Positions 7,458-13,781 are shown, counted from the stretch's first letter. The stretch is 15,202 nucleotides of DNA from Candidatus Bathyarchaeota archaeon (GCA_013329615.1 DUKA01000220.1:1-15202), one strand, 5' to 3'. Numbers and translations: made by a program. The notes: generated by a model not told the origin, from the sequence alone.

Positions 7458-8764
7458 TACTGCCCCACCTCCGCGCGCGCGGCGTCCTCAGCCGCCTTCG
7501 CCGCCGTGGCACTCGCCTCGGCGACGGACTCGGGTATGTCTCGGGGACCGTGGCAGCTTCCGCAGACGTAGACACCGGGCTTGCCGGTCTCGACCGGTGC
7601 GGAGACAGGGTCACCGACCTCGAAGAAGCCGTAGCCGTCGAGGGGGACGCCGAGGACTGCTGCGAGCTTGCCGTTGTCCCTGTGGGGGACGGCGGCGGTA
7701 CAGAGCACGACCATGTCGGCGTCGACGCGCTCCACCTTGCCGACCTCGGTGTTCTCGTAGAGTATTGTGAGGCTCTTCGTCACGGGGTCCTCCCTTATCT
7801 CGCCGGGGCGGCCGCGGATATAATTGACGCCCCAGTGACTCTGGGCGCGGTCGACGAATCCCTGGAACCCCTTGCCGAATGTCTTCAGGTCCATGTAGAA
7901 TATCGTGACGTGGCTGCTGGGCTCGTGCTCCTTGATGAGGACTGCCTCCTTGGTGGCGTACATGCAGCAGGATGAGCTGCAGTACGGGTAGCCGGTGGTC
8001 TGTGTGCGGCTGCCGACGCACTGGATGAAGACTATGTTGTGGCTCACCTTACCGTCGCTCGGCCTGTTCAAGACGCCGCCGGTTGGACCGGAGGCGCAGA
8101 CGAGGCGCTCGAACTCCAGCGCCGTCAACACGTTCTTGTAGCGCCCGTAGCCGTACTCCCCGATGTCCTTAGGGTTGTACTGCTCGAAGCCAGTAGCCGC
8201 AATGACGCTGGAGACGTTCAGCTCGACAACGTTCTCCTTCTGCTCGTAGTCTACCGCCTTCGATGGGCAGACTTTCTCGCAGGTCCTGCATACACCCTTC
8301 GTGAACCAGAGGCAGGCTTCGCGGTCGATTGTGGCTATTAGCGGGACGGCCTGTGGGAAGGCGAGGTAGATGGCCTTGCGCTGCCCTAAGCCCGCCTGGA
8401 AAGTGCTAGGCTTCTTCACCGGGCACTTCTCCGAGCAGAGGCCGCAGCCCGTGCACTTCGCTGAGTCGACGCTTCGGGGGTGCTCAAGCACCTTGACGTT
8501 GAAGTCGCCGACAGATCCCTCAAGCCCGACGACTTCACTCTGGGTGTGGATGGTGATGTTGGGGTGCCTGTAGCACTCTATCATCTTAGGGGCGAGGATG
8601 CAGATGCTGCAGTCCATCGTTGGGAAGGTCTTGTCGAGCTGCGCCATGACGCCGCCGATGCTCGGGGTACGCTCCACGAGGTGGACCTTCGTCCCCCTGT
8701 CGGCGAGGTCTAGCGAGGCCTGTATTCCGGCGATGCCTCCGCCTATGACTAGCACTGGCTTCAA
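7457..8764 (-). CDS. hdrA: HdrA first module with inserted ferredoxin, stand-alone (HdrA1N)
   Basis: This 435-residue flavoprotein equals the first half of fused HdrA2. It begins directly with the FAD-binding VIGGGIAG, has DCSIC (C52, C55), an inserted ferredoxin (C104/107/110/114, then C151/159/162/166) and QCVGSR with YCSSSCC (249-267). There is no N-terminal Cys domain and no C-terminal ferredoxin. The second inserted cluster motif is spaced C-x7-C-x2-C-x3-C, unlike the regular spacing in HdrA2. The start is a TTG at 8764, one base after the hdrB1 stop. An AGGAGGAG site at 8771-8778 with a 6-base spacer decides it, and the first in-frame residues are the fold itself. QmoA is an alternative family comparison, but the soluble HdrBC neighbours favour an Hdr complex. 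Confidence 0.92.
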   Translation of the reverse strand: MKPVLVIGGGIAGIQASLDLADRGTKVHLVERTPSIGGVMAQLDKTFPTMDCSICILAPKMIECYRHPNITIHTQSEVVGLEGSVGDFNVKVLEHPRSVDSAKCTGCGLCSEKCPVKKPSTFQAGLGQRKAIYLAFPQAVPLIATIDREACLWFTKGVCRTCEKVCPSKAVDYEQKENVVELNVSSVIAATGFEQYNPKDIGEYGYGRYKNVLTALEFERLVCASGPTGGVLNRPSDGKVSHNIVFIQCVGSRTQTTGYPYCSSSCCMYATKEAVLIKEHEPSSHVTIFYMDLKTFGKGFQGFVDRAQSHWGVNYIRGRPGEIREDPVTKSLTILYENTEVGKVERVDADMVVLCTAAVPHRDNGKLAAVLGVPLDGYGFFEVGDPVSAPVETGKPGVYVCGSCHGPRDIPESVAEASATAAKAAEDAARAEVGQ

Positions 8765-8765
8765 G

Positions 8766-9647
8766 TTAGGCTCCTCCTATCTTCGCGAGCACCGCGTCGA
8801 CGGGGCTCTGGTTGAGGTCTATCCCGAGCTCTTCCTGTTTGAGGCCCATCGCTAGGCCGAGGAGCTGAGTGTAGTAGAAGACGGGGACCTCTAGCTCCCT
8901 GTCACCGACCGTCACCTGTATGGCGCGCTGCTTGTTGTCGTACACCTTGAAGCAGAAGGGACAGGTCGTTACTAGGCCGTCGAAGCCGCGTCGTTTTACG
9001 GCCTTGAGCTTCTCCCCCGCTATGTCGAGGGTGGCCTTCCCGGCGGCGACCGCCAGCGAGCTTCCGCAGCAGTCGATCTTCTCCGGGTAGTCCGCGGACT
9101 CGGCGCCGAGCCAGGTTATGAGGTCGTCGAGCTTCTTCGGGTTCTCGGCGTCGTCGGGTCTGCCGACCCTGCTCGGGCGTATCGCGTGGCACCCCGGCTG
9201 TGCGGCAAACCTGAGACCCTTCAACGGGTTCGATAAAGCTGTCGTGATCTTATCCTTCCCGGTTATGTCGTGAAGTAATTCGAAGATGTGGACAAGCCGC
9301 ACGTTGCCCTCGTATCTCAGCCCCTCCTTGGCGAGTTTCCCGTTCACCTTCGCCTTCATTTCGGGGTTTTGCTCTAGCATGTGCTTCGTCTCGGCGAATG
9401 AGAGGTGGCACCCGTTGCACAGGGCGAAGAGGGGTAGCCCCATGCCCTCGGCTATCGCCATGTTCCTCGCTGAGGAGTAAAGCCAGGCCAACTCGTTTAC
9501 GCTGCTGAATGGGGGGAACCCGCAGCAGCTCGCCCCGGCCATGTCCACGAGTTCAACGCCCAGTCTGGGCATCGTCACCCTGACCGAGGCCTCGTATCCG
9601 TACTGCTCCGTCTGGACGGTACACCCGAGATATAGGGCGTACTTCAA
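8766..9647 (-). CDS. hdrB: Heterodisulfide reductase subunit B, copy 1 (HdrB1)
   Basis: This 293-residue protein has two CCG domains: C9, C41-C42, C77/C80 and C153, C193-C194, C229/C232. These should hold the two noncubane [4Fe-4S] clusters that carry out disulfide reduction in HdrB. It is soluble with no transmembrane segment. The start is TTG at 9647, overlapping the hdrC1 stop as TTGA, with GGGGAGG at 9655-9661 and a 7-base spacer. It opens KYALYLGCT, parallel to KYAFFVGCT in HdrB2, but the two diverge clearly between the cysteine blocks, so this is an old paralogue rather than a recent copy. It lies between hdrC1 and split hdrA1, making unit 1 a complete HdrCBA set with mvhD1. Confidence 0.93.
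   Translation of the reverse strand: MKYALYLGCTVQTEQYGYEASVRVTMPRLGVELVDMAGASCCGFPPFSSVNELAWLYSSARNMAIAEGMGLPLFALCNGCHLSFAETKHMLEQNPEMKAKVNGKLAKEGLRYEGNVRLVHIFELLHDITGKDKITTALSNPLKGLRFAAQPGCHAIRPSRVGRPDDAENPKKLDDLITWLGAESADYPEKIDCCGSSLAVAAGKATLDIAGEKLKAVKRRGFDGLVTTCPFCFKVYDNKQRAIQVTVGDRELEVPVFYYTQLLGLAMGLKQEELGIDLNQSPVDAVLAKIGGA
8771..8778 (-). promoter_or_regulatory. Ribosome binding site deciding the HdrA1N TTG start
   Basis: AGGAGGAG on the minus strand ends 6 bases before the TTG at 8764 and lies inside the end of hdrB1. It makes TTG the convincing start, and no ATG lies near the beginning of the conserved fold. Confidence 0.7.
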
Positions 9648-10129
9648 ACCGTTTCCTCCCCGAGAATCTCCCTGAGCGTCTCCGTGTAGGCCGCCATGTC
9701 CCTCGGCTTCTCCGCCGGCGGCAGCCCCATCGACTTCCTATCCTTCCTCTCCTTGCTCCGGGTCCTGACCAGCTGTGGCTGCTGGACGACCCCCGTCTCG
9801 ACGACGGCCTTCACAGACGCATCGTATCCCTCCGGGTGGGGCAGCTCAAGGTAGATGGCTATGCGACGCAGTGCCTGTATGACATCGTATGGCGAGATCT
9901 CTTCCGGGCAGCGCTCCTTGCACTTCAGGCAGCTGGTGCAGGTCCATATCACCTGACTCTTCATCAGGTCGGCCTCCCTGCCCAGGGCTACCTTGGCGAT
10001 GATCTGACGGGGGTTGAAGCCTTCGACGTGGATGGTGACCGGACAGGACGAGGGACACTTCCCACACTGATCACAGGCCTCTGCATTCGCCTGAAACACG
10101 GCTTTCGGGGATTTCTTCTGAGTCAACAA
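9644..10129 (-). CDS. hdrC: Heterodisulfide reductase subunit C, copy 1 (HdrC1)
   Basis: This 161-residue protein has two [4Fe-4S] motifs: C19-x2-C-x2-C-x3-C29P and C64-x2-C-x2-C-x3-C74P, with the usual HdrC sequence between them (GFNPRQIIAKVALG). It relays electrons from HdrA to HdrB. It is the first gene of the ten-gene minus-strand array. The start is one of two adjacent TTG codons (10129 or 10126). A GAGG at 10135-10138 stands 5 or 8 bases ahead, so the second TTG is also plausible. No ATG or GTG lies in frame before the upstream stop. The C-terminal part is charged (SKERKDRK) and contains GLPP, followed by an acidic helix ending LREILGEET. Regulation probably acts through the 10130-10334 intergenic region. 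Confidence 0.91.
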   Translation of the reverse strand: MLTQKKSPKAVFQANAEACDQCGKCPSSCPVTIHVEGFNPRQIIAKVALGREADLMKSQVIWTCTSCLKCKERCPEEISPYDVIQALRRIAIYLELPHPEGYDASVKAVVETGVVQQPQLVRTRSKERKDRKSMGLPPAEKPRDMAAYTETLREILGEETV

Positions 10130-10180
10130 AGACGCCTCTAACTTCTTCTCAGGGGTGTCAATCCACTACCTTTCCTACAG

Positions 10181-10192
10181 GGGTATTTACCC
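10181..10192. promoter_or_regulatory. 12-base inverted repeat overlapping a probable minus-strand TATA box
   Basis: GGGTATTTACCC has perfect 5-base arms (GGGTA/TACCC) around a TT centre. On the minus strand it reads GGTAAATAC, an AT-rich core about 55 bases ahead of the hdrC1 start, followed by room for a leader of about 30 bases. It could be an operator that blocks TATA-binding protein, or the AT-rich core may be the TATA box and the symmetry accidental. Confidence 0.45.
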
Positions 10193-10281
10193 TTTATTGG
10201 TAGATGGTTGTCTCGCACACGCCGCTCAAACCGTTTTTCGGCGAGAAGCACGTCGAACGCCCCACTCCTCGAAGTAAGTAT

Positions 10282-10290
10282 CTTATATGC
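10282..10290 (+). promoter_or_regulatory. TATA-like box for hdrC3-hdrB3
   Basis: The sequence CTTATATGC, preceded by the purine-rich AAGTAAGTA as a possible BRE, lies in an AT-rich patch. A start of transcription about 25 bases downstream falls near 10311. This leaves a leader of about 24 bases that contains GGATGTGA (10323-10330), a weak ribosome site just ahead of the hdrC3 ATG. Confidence 0.6.
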
Positions 10291-10334
10291 AGTAATTACC
10301 GGATCATCGTAGACCGGCTTCTGGATGTGAGACC

Positions 10335-10817
10335 ATGGTGGATACGAGAGATCTGCTCGCCCGGCTTCTCGACGAGAAGAAGCTGAGTTACTGTCAGGAC
10401 TGTGGTAGCTGCACGGGTAGCTGCCCCATGGCGAAGGCGCTGCCTGGGAGGTACAACCCCCGGAGGCTCCTCCAGCGCGTCTCGAACGACCTGCCAGAAC
10501 TGCTCAGGAGCGAGGAGCTGTGGCTCTGCGCGTGGTGCTACAGGTGCACGGAGAGGTGCCCACAGGGCATCCAGCCCACGGAGATATTCCTCCTGACGAG
10601 GAACCTCGCCTCGTCGGAGGGGATGATACCGAGGAACCCGAAGACCATCATGAGGCAGATCATGAAGTCTGGCCGCTCGGTTAATGTGCCGGAGGACTTC
10701 GACGAGTGGAGGGAGGGGTACGGTCTGCCGCCGATAGGCGCCACGATCTCACCGAAGGCCATCGAGGAGCAGAGGAAGATATTCGGCGAGGAGCTGCTCA
10801 GGAGGCTTGAGGCTTGA
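10335..10817 (+). CDS. hdrC: Heterodisulfide reductase subunit C, copy 3 (HdrC3)
   Basis: This 160-residue HdrC-like protein has two four-cysteine motifs, C20/23/26/30 followed by P and C65/68/71/75 followed by P. The region between them (GRYNPRRLLQRV) is the usual HdrC connector. The tail has GYGLPPIGA and ends in a charged helix. ATG at 10335 is preceded by GGATGTGA and a TATA-like box, so it opens its own transcript. It overlaps hdrB3 by TTGA. Arginine is mostly AGG (12 of 17 by hand count), unlike hdrA2 on the other strand. No hdrA follows, so this pair must borrow a flavoprotein (for example HdrA1 or HdrA2) or serve another partner. The family assignment is firm; the role is not. Confidence 0.92.
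   Translation: MVDTRDLLARLLDEKKLSYCQDCGSCTGSCPMAKALPGRYNPRRLLQRVSNDLPELLRSEELWLCAWCYRCTERCPQGIQPTEIFLLTRNLASSEGMIPRNPKTIMRQIMKSGRSVNVPEDFDEWREGYGLPPIGATISPKAIEEQRKIFGEELLRRLEA
10800..10805 (+). promoter_or_regulatory. Ribosome binding site deciding the hdrB3 TTG start
   Basis: AGGAGG lies inside the end of hdrC3, 8 bases before the TTG at 10814. It supports TTG as the start, since the conserved YLLYPGC opening follows immediately and no nearby ATG fits. Confidence 0.7.
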
Positions 10818-11707
10818 GTGAATACCTCCTCTACCCCGGGTGCGTCGCCTCCGTCCGTGAGCTCGGCTACGAGATGTCGATGCGGGCCGTATTCAAGAGG
10901 CTCGACATAGGGCTGAGGCAGAGGGACGACTTCAACTGCTGTATGCCGGCCTGCCTCGTGCACAGCGTGGACTACACGAGGGGGCTTGCGCTGACGAGCC
11001 GGAACCTCGCCATAGCGGAGGAAGAGGACCTGCCGCTGATGACCCTCTGCTCGAGCTGCTTCGGCAACCTATCGAGGGCGAAGTACCTCTTAGATTCTAA
11101 TGATGACCTGAGGAGGGACGTAAACAGGCTCCTCGGTGAGGTGGGTAGGGAGTACCGGGGGAAGGCGAGGGTGGAGCACGTTGTTACGACGCTGTACAAG
11201 GACTACGGCCCCAAGGGGGTGAAGGAGATGAGCGCAAAGCCTCTGAAGGGACTGAGGGCGGCGCCATTCTACGGCTGTCACCTCTTCCTCCCGCAGAGGT
11301 ACTCCGGATTCGACGACGCCGATTTCCCCCAGAAGCTCGACAGGCTCATAGAAGCCACGGGGGCGGAGAGCGTCGACTACCACGAGAAGACCTCGTGCTG
11401 CATAGGGTGCGGCTCCTTCTTCGGGGAGGTCTCGGAGGAGGCGGGGCTCAAGCTGGCTGAGAACATTCTTGACGACGTCAAGGCCTCCGGCGCGGACGCC
11501 GTAGTGGCGACGTGCCCCTTCTGCATGATGCAGCTGGAGGTCGGGCAGATCAAGCTGAGGGAGGCGAAGGGGAAAGAGTACGGTATACCCGTCATACACT
11601 ACGTTGACGCCTTCGGCCTGTCCCTCGGCGCGGATTCGGCGGAGCTGGGTCTCGACGTGAGGAGGATCAGCGTCTCCCCTCTGCTTGAGAAGTTGGGTAG
11701 GAATTAG
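10814..11707 (+). CDS. hdrB: Heterodisulfide reductase subunit B, copy 3 (HdrB3), divergent
   Basis: This 297-residue protein has the HdrB layout: C10, C42-C43, C79/C82 in domain 1 and C155, C195-C196, C234/C237 in domain 2, so all ten expected cluster cysteines are present. Differences from the other two copies are clear. The first CC is followed by Met (NCCMPAC) instead of Gly and is joined by an extra Cys (C47). The second CC is followed by IGCG, adding C199. The start is TTG at 10814, overlapping hdrC3 as TTGA, with AGGAGG at 10800-10805. It ends 51 bases before the convergent malic enzyme stop. The altered cluster surroundings suggest a different substrate or redox tuning. It could act in a non-disulfide role, as do many CCG-domain proteins. 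Confidence 0.9.
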   Translation: MSEYLLYPGCVASVRELGYEMSMRAVFKRLDIGLRQRDDFNCCMPACLVHSVDYTRGLALTSRNLAIAEEEDLPLMTLCSSCFGNLSRAKYLLDSNDDLRRDVNRLLGEVGREYRGKARVEHVVTTLYKDYGPKGVKEMSAKPLKGLRAAPFYGCHLFLPQRYSGFDDADFPQKLDRLIEATGAESVDYHEKTSCCIGCGSFFGEVSEEAGLKLAENILDDVKASGADAVVATCPFCMMQLEVGQIKLREAKGKEYGIPVIHYVDAFGLSLGADSAELGLDVRRISVSPLLEKLGRN

Positions 11708-11718
11708 CTTGATTTATG

Positions 11719-11743
11719 AAAAAGATGTGGGGGAGGACCCCAC
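11719..11743 (-). terminator. Hairpin plus T-run terminator after the malic enzyme gene
   Basis: A 6-base stem GTGGGG/CCCCAC (11727-11732 and 11738-11743) encloses a 5-base loop. Read on the minus strand it is followed by ATC and five Ts (11719-11723), placed 16 bases beyond the malic enzyme stop. It lies between two convergent genes, so the hairpin could also act on hdrB3 transcripts. Confidence 0.55.
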
Positions 11744-11758
11744 GGGTTCTGGCGTATT

Positions 11759-13099
11759 TTACTTGGGCTCTGGCGGTGGCGATGCGATGAATCCCTGCGC
11801 CATAAGGAGCTTCACTATCTTCTGCGTGCGCTCGATTATGGCGGCTGCGCCGTCGTATATCTCCTGGCGCGCCATCTTCTTCCGGGCGAGGCCCTGCTCC
11901 ATGCACTTCATGGCGACCTCGGTGGCTTGCAGCGGGTATATCTCCCACTCGTCCATGCCGGGGAGGATGTAGTTCTCGTTGAGGCCCTTGTCCTCCGCGT
12001 ACTTGGCGAGTGCCTTCGCCGAGGCGATGCACATCTCGTCGGTGATTGTCTTGGCGCGCACGTCGAGTGCGCCGCGGAAGATGGCTGGGAAGACGAGGCT
12101 GTTGTTTACCTGGTTGGGGAAGTCGCTGCGTCCGGTGGCGACGACCTTGGCTCCTCCCTCCTTTGCCTCCCATGGCCATATCTCGGGGATGGGGTTGGCG
12201 CAGGCGAAGACTATCGAGTTTGAGGCCATGCCCTGTATGTCCTCCTTCGTGATGATTCCGGGGCCCGGCTTGCTTGCGGCGATTACCATGTCGGCGCCCT
12301 CGAGCGCCTCCTTGATGCCTCCCTCGACGCCGTCGGGGTTGGTCTCCTTGGCGATCTGCCACTTGTAGCTGCCCTCGAGGTCCTTGCGGGTGCTGCTGAG
12401 TATGCCCGTGGAGTCGGTCATGAGGATGTTCTTGGGGTTGACGCCCGCCGACTTGAGGACGTAGTAGGTGCGCGTGTTGGCTGCGCCTACGCCGACTATG
12501 CTGATCTTTGCCGTGTTGAGCTTCTTGCCCGCCACCTTTAGGGCGTTGTACGTGCCGGCGAGTATGACGGCGGCTGTGCCCTGCTGGTCGTCGTGCCAGA
12601 CGGGGATTGGCATCTCCTTCCTGAGCCGTTCGAGGATGTAGAAGCACTTGGGGCTCGAGAAGTCCTCGAGGTTGATGCCTCCGAAGGTGGGCTCTATCCA
12701 CTTGACCGCCTGTATGATCTCCTCGGGGTCCTTCGTGGCGAGGCAGATGGGGAAGGCGTCGACGCCTCCGAGGTACTTGAAGATGAGCGCTTTGCCCTCC
12801 ATGACGGGCATGCCGGCCTGGCCGCCGATGTCTCCGAGGCCGAGGACGCGGGTGCCGTCGCTGACGACCCCGACGTAGTTCCACTTGCTCGTCCCCTCGT
12901 AGGCGAGCTCCTTGTCCTTCTCTATGTCCTTGCAGACCTGGGCGACGCCGGGTGTGTACCAGATGCTGAAGTCCTGTAGCGTCCTTATGGCGCACTTGGG
13001 CATCACCTCGACCTTGCCGTGGTAGAATGCGTGGTATGGGGGAGCGATCTTGCTCCACTTCTGGGCTTCCTTGAGAAGCTCTTCCTTTGTCACTGGCAT
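11759..13099 (-). CDS. NAD(P)-dependent malic enzyme (oxaloacetate-decarboxylating)
   Basis: This 446-residue protein matches the short prokaryotic malic enzyme. It oxidatively decarboxylates malate to pyruvate and CO2 with NAD(P)H formation in the cytoplasm. Visible motifs: YTPGVA with the probable catalytic Tyr48; SDGTRVLGLGDIGGQAGMPV (80-99); EGKALIFKYLGGVDA with probable catalytic Lys103; a metal site around E145-D146 and WHDDQQGTA (168-176); the dinucleotide fold VGVGAANTR (202-210); and ATGRSDFPNQVNN (321-333). It has no phosphotransacetylase-like tail, unlike E. coli MaeB. Cofactor preference cannot be told from the sequence with confidence. ATG at 13099 has no clear ribosome site. The gene is convergent with hdrB3 and divergent from the GNAT gene, so it forms its own transcript. 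It may feed pyruvate and reducing power to central metabolism. Confidence 0.95.
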   Translation of the reverse strand: MPVTKEELLKEAQKWSKIAPPYHAFYHGKVEVMPKCAIRTLQDFSIWYTPGVAQVCKDIEKDKELAYEGTSKWNYVGVVSDGTRVLGLGDIGGQAGMPVMEGKALIFKYLGGVDAFPICLATKDPEEIIQAVKWIEPTFGGINLEDFSSPKCFYILERLRKEMPIPVWHDDQQGTAAVILAGTYNALKVAGKKLNTAKISIVGVGAANTRTYYVLKSAGVNPKNILMTDSTGILSSTRKDLEGSYKWQIAKETNPDGVEGGIKEALEGADMVIAASKPGPGIITKEDIQGMASNSIVFACANPIPEIWPWEAKEGGAKVVATGRSDFPNQVNNSLVFPAIFRGALDVRAKTITDEMCIASAKALAKYAEDKGLNENYILPGMDEWEIYPLQATEVAMKCMEQGLARKKMARQEIYDGAAAIIERTQKIVKLLMAQGFIASPPPEPK

Positions 13100-13256
13100 G
13101 TGTGAATAGTGGGGGATAGTAAGGATAACACTTACGAGGACAGAAATGAGTAAGCAAAAAGCCCGCTTGGCGCCGAACGGTTACGCTCGGGATATACTTT
13201 CCATCAATATTCGCGGAAGATGGGGATTTTAAGACCAGTCCTAAAAAACTTGACAC
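13100..13256. promoter_or_regulatory. Divergent promoter region, malic enzyme / GNAT
   Basis: This gap of 157 bases contains two AT-rich candidates. GGATATACT at 13189-13197 reads AGTATATCC on the minus strand and would give malic enzyme a leader of about 70 bases. GATTTTAAG at 13225-13233 on the plus strand is about 27 bases ahead of the GTG at 13257, the spacing expected for a leaderless transcript. Neither downstream gene has a convincing Shine-Dalgarno site. The assignments are tentative. Confidence 0.4.
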
Positions 13257-13775
13257 GTGACGATTATAGGGCACTTCGCTGTAGACAGGGGTATGCCGAG
13301 GGGGAAGCCCGCCGGAGACGATGCGCGTATCAAGATCAGGCTGGCGACACGTGGGGACGCTGTCACCGTGTCGGCGATCACTGACGCGGCTTACTCGAAG
13401 TGGGTACCGCTGATCGGGCGTAAACCGGAGCCTATGACCGTGGACTACGCTGAGATGATGGAGGTATACTCGATCCACATACTCTCCGTCGAGGGCAAGC
13501 CCGACGCGGTGCTCGTCCTCAAGCACGAGGAGGGGCAAACGCTCATCTGGAGCGTCGCCGTCCACCCCGACTGTCAGGGGCGAGGGCTCGGGCTTCGCCT
13601 CCTCAGACTCGCGGAGGACGAGGCACGCACGCGGGGCTTCAAGAGCATACGCCTCTACACGAACTCCCTCTTCGCGGAGAACGTCGCCCTCTACAAGTGG
13701 TTCGGCTATGAGGAGACGAGGCGCGAGCCCTTCCGCGGCTCCACGCTAGTTCACATGGCGAAGCGCCTCGATTGA
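13257..13775 (+). CDS. GNAT-family N-acetyltransferase
   Basis: This 172-residue protein has the GNAT fold signature. After an N-terminal region (IRLATRGDAVTVSAI, about 27-41) comes the acetyl-CoA-binding motif A, SVAVHPDCQGRGLGLRLL (99-116), with the QGRGLG pyrophosphate loop at 107-112. The C-terminal motif B, NSLFAENVALYKWFGYEE (136-153), follows. It probably moves an acetyl group from acetyl-CoA to an amine; the substrate cannot be predicted. The start is uncertain. GTG at 13257 fits a leaderless transcript from the TATA-like box near 13229. ATG at 13293 (residue 13) also lies ahead of the conserved fold. It ends 46 bases before the molybdoenzyme start and has its own promoter region, so a functional link with the neighbours is not implied. 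Confidence 0.85.
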   Translation: MTIIGHFAVDRGMPRGKPAGDDARIKIRLATRGDAVTVSAITDAAYSKWVPLIGRKPEPMTVDYAEMMEVYSIHILSVEGKPDAVLVLKHEEGQTLIWSVAVHPDCQGRGLGLRLLRLAEDEARTRGFKSIRLYTNSLFAENVALYKWFGYEETRREPFRGSTLVHMAKRLD

Positions 13776-13781
13776 AGATAA

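Larger units (their letters stand above)
10130..10334. promoter_or_regulatory. Divergent promoter region between hdrC1 and hdrC3
   Basis: This 205-base gap separates two divergently read hdr transcription units and holds no gene I can support. It contains the palindrome over the probable minus-strand TATA box and a clear plus-strand TATA-like box, both listed separately. AT-rich patches lie near 10181-10200 and 10271-10297, in contrast to the GC-rich genes. A short hairpin-like CCGTTTTTCGG lies at 10231-10241. Confidence 0.7.

Noticed and set aside
7455..7459. A frameshift or nonsense error splitting one HdrA gene into two
   Set aside because: The junction has its own GGAGGTG ribosome site at 7466-7472 and an ATG beginning exactly at the conserved N-terminal Cys domain, so it looks like true gene separation. 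A sequencing error cannot be fully excluded.
2008..8764. Calling the HdrA-like proteins QmoA/QmoB
   Set aside because: The separate MvhD genes, the soluble HdrB and HdrC neighbours and the lack of a membrane QmoC fit an Hdr complex better. Qmo remains a distant comparison only.
1..10129. Reading the array as proof of a methanogen
   Set aside because: HdrABC and MvhD occur in sulfate reducers, acetogens and many non-methanogenic archaea. No mcr, mtr or coenzyme M/B genes are in the window.
10231..10241. CCGTTTTTCGG as a terminator
   Set aside because: It has only a 3-base stem, lies between divergent genes, and has no T-run after it, so it is probably chance.
11667..13565. A 632-codon minus-strand open frame covering malic enzyme and its flanks
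   Set aside because: It is a GC-driven shadow rich in R, G, H and P that crosses the malic enzyme promoter, the terminator and parts of two other genes. The malic enzyme frame has all family motifs.
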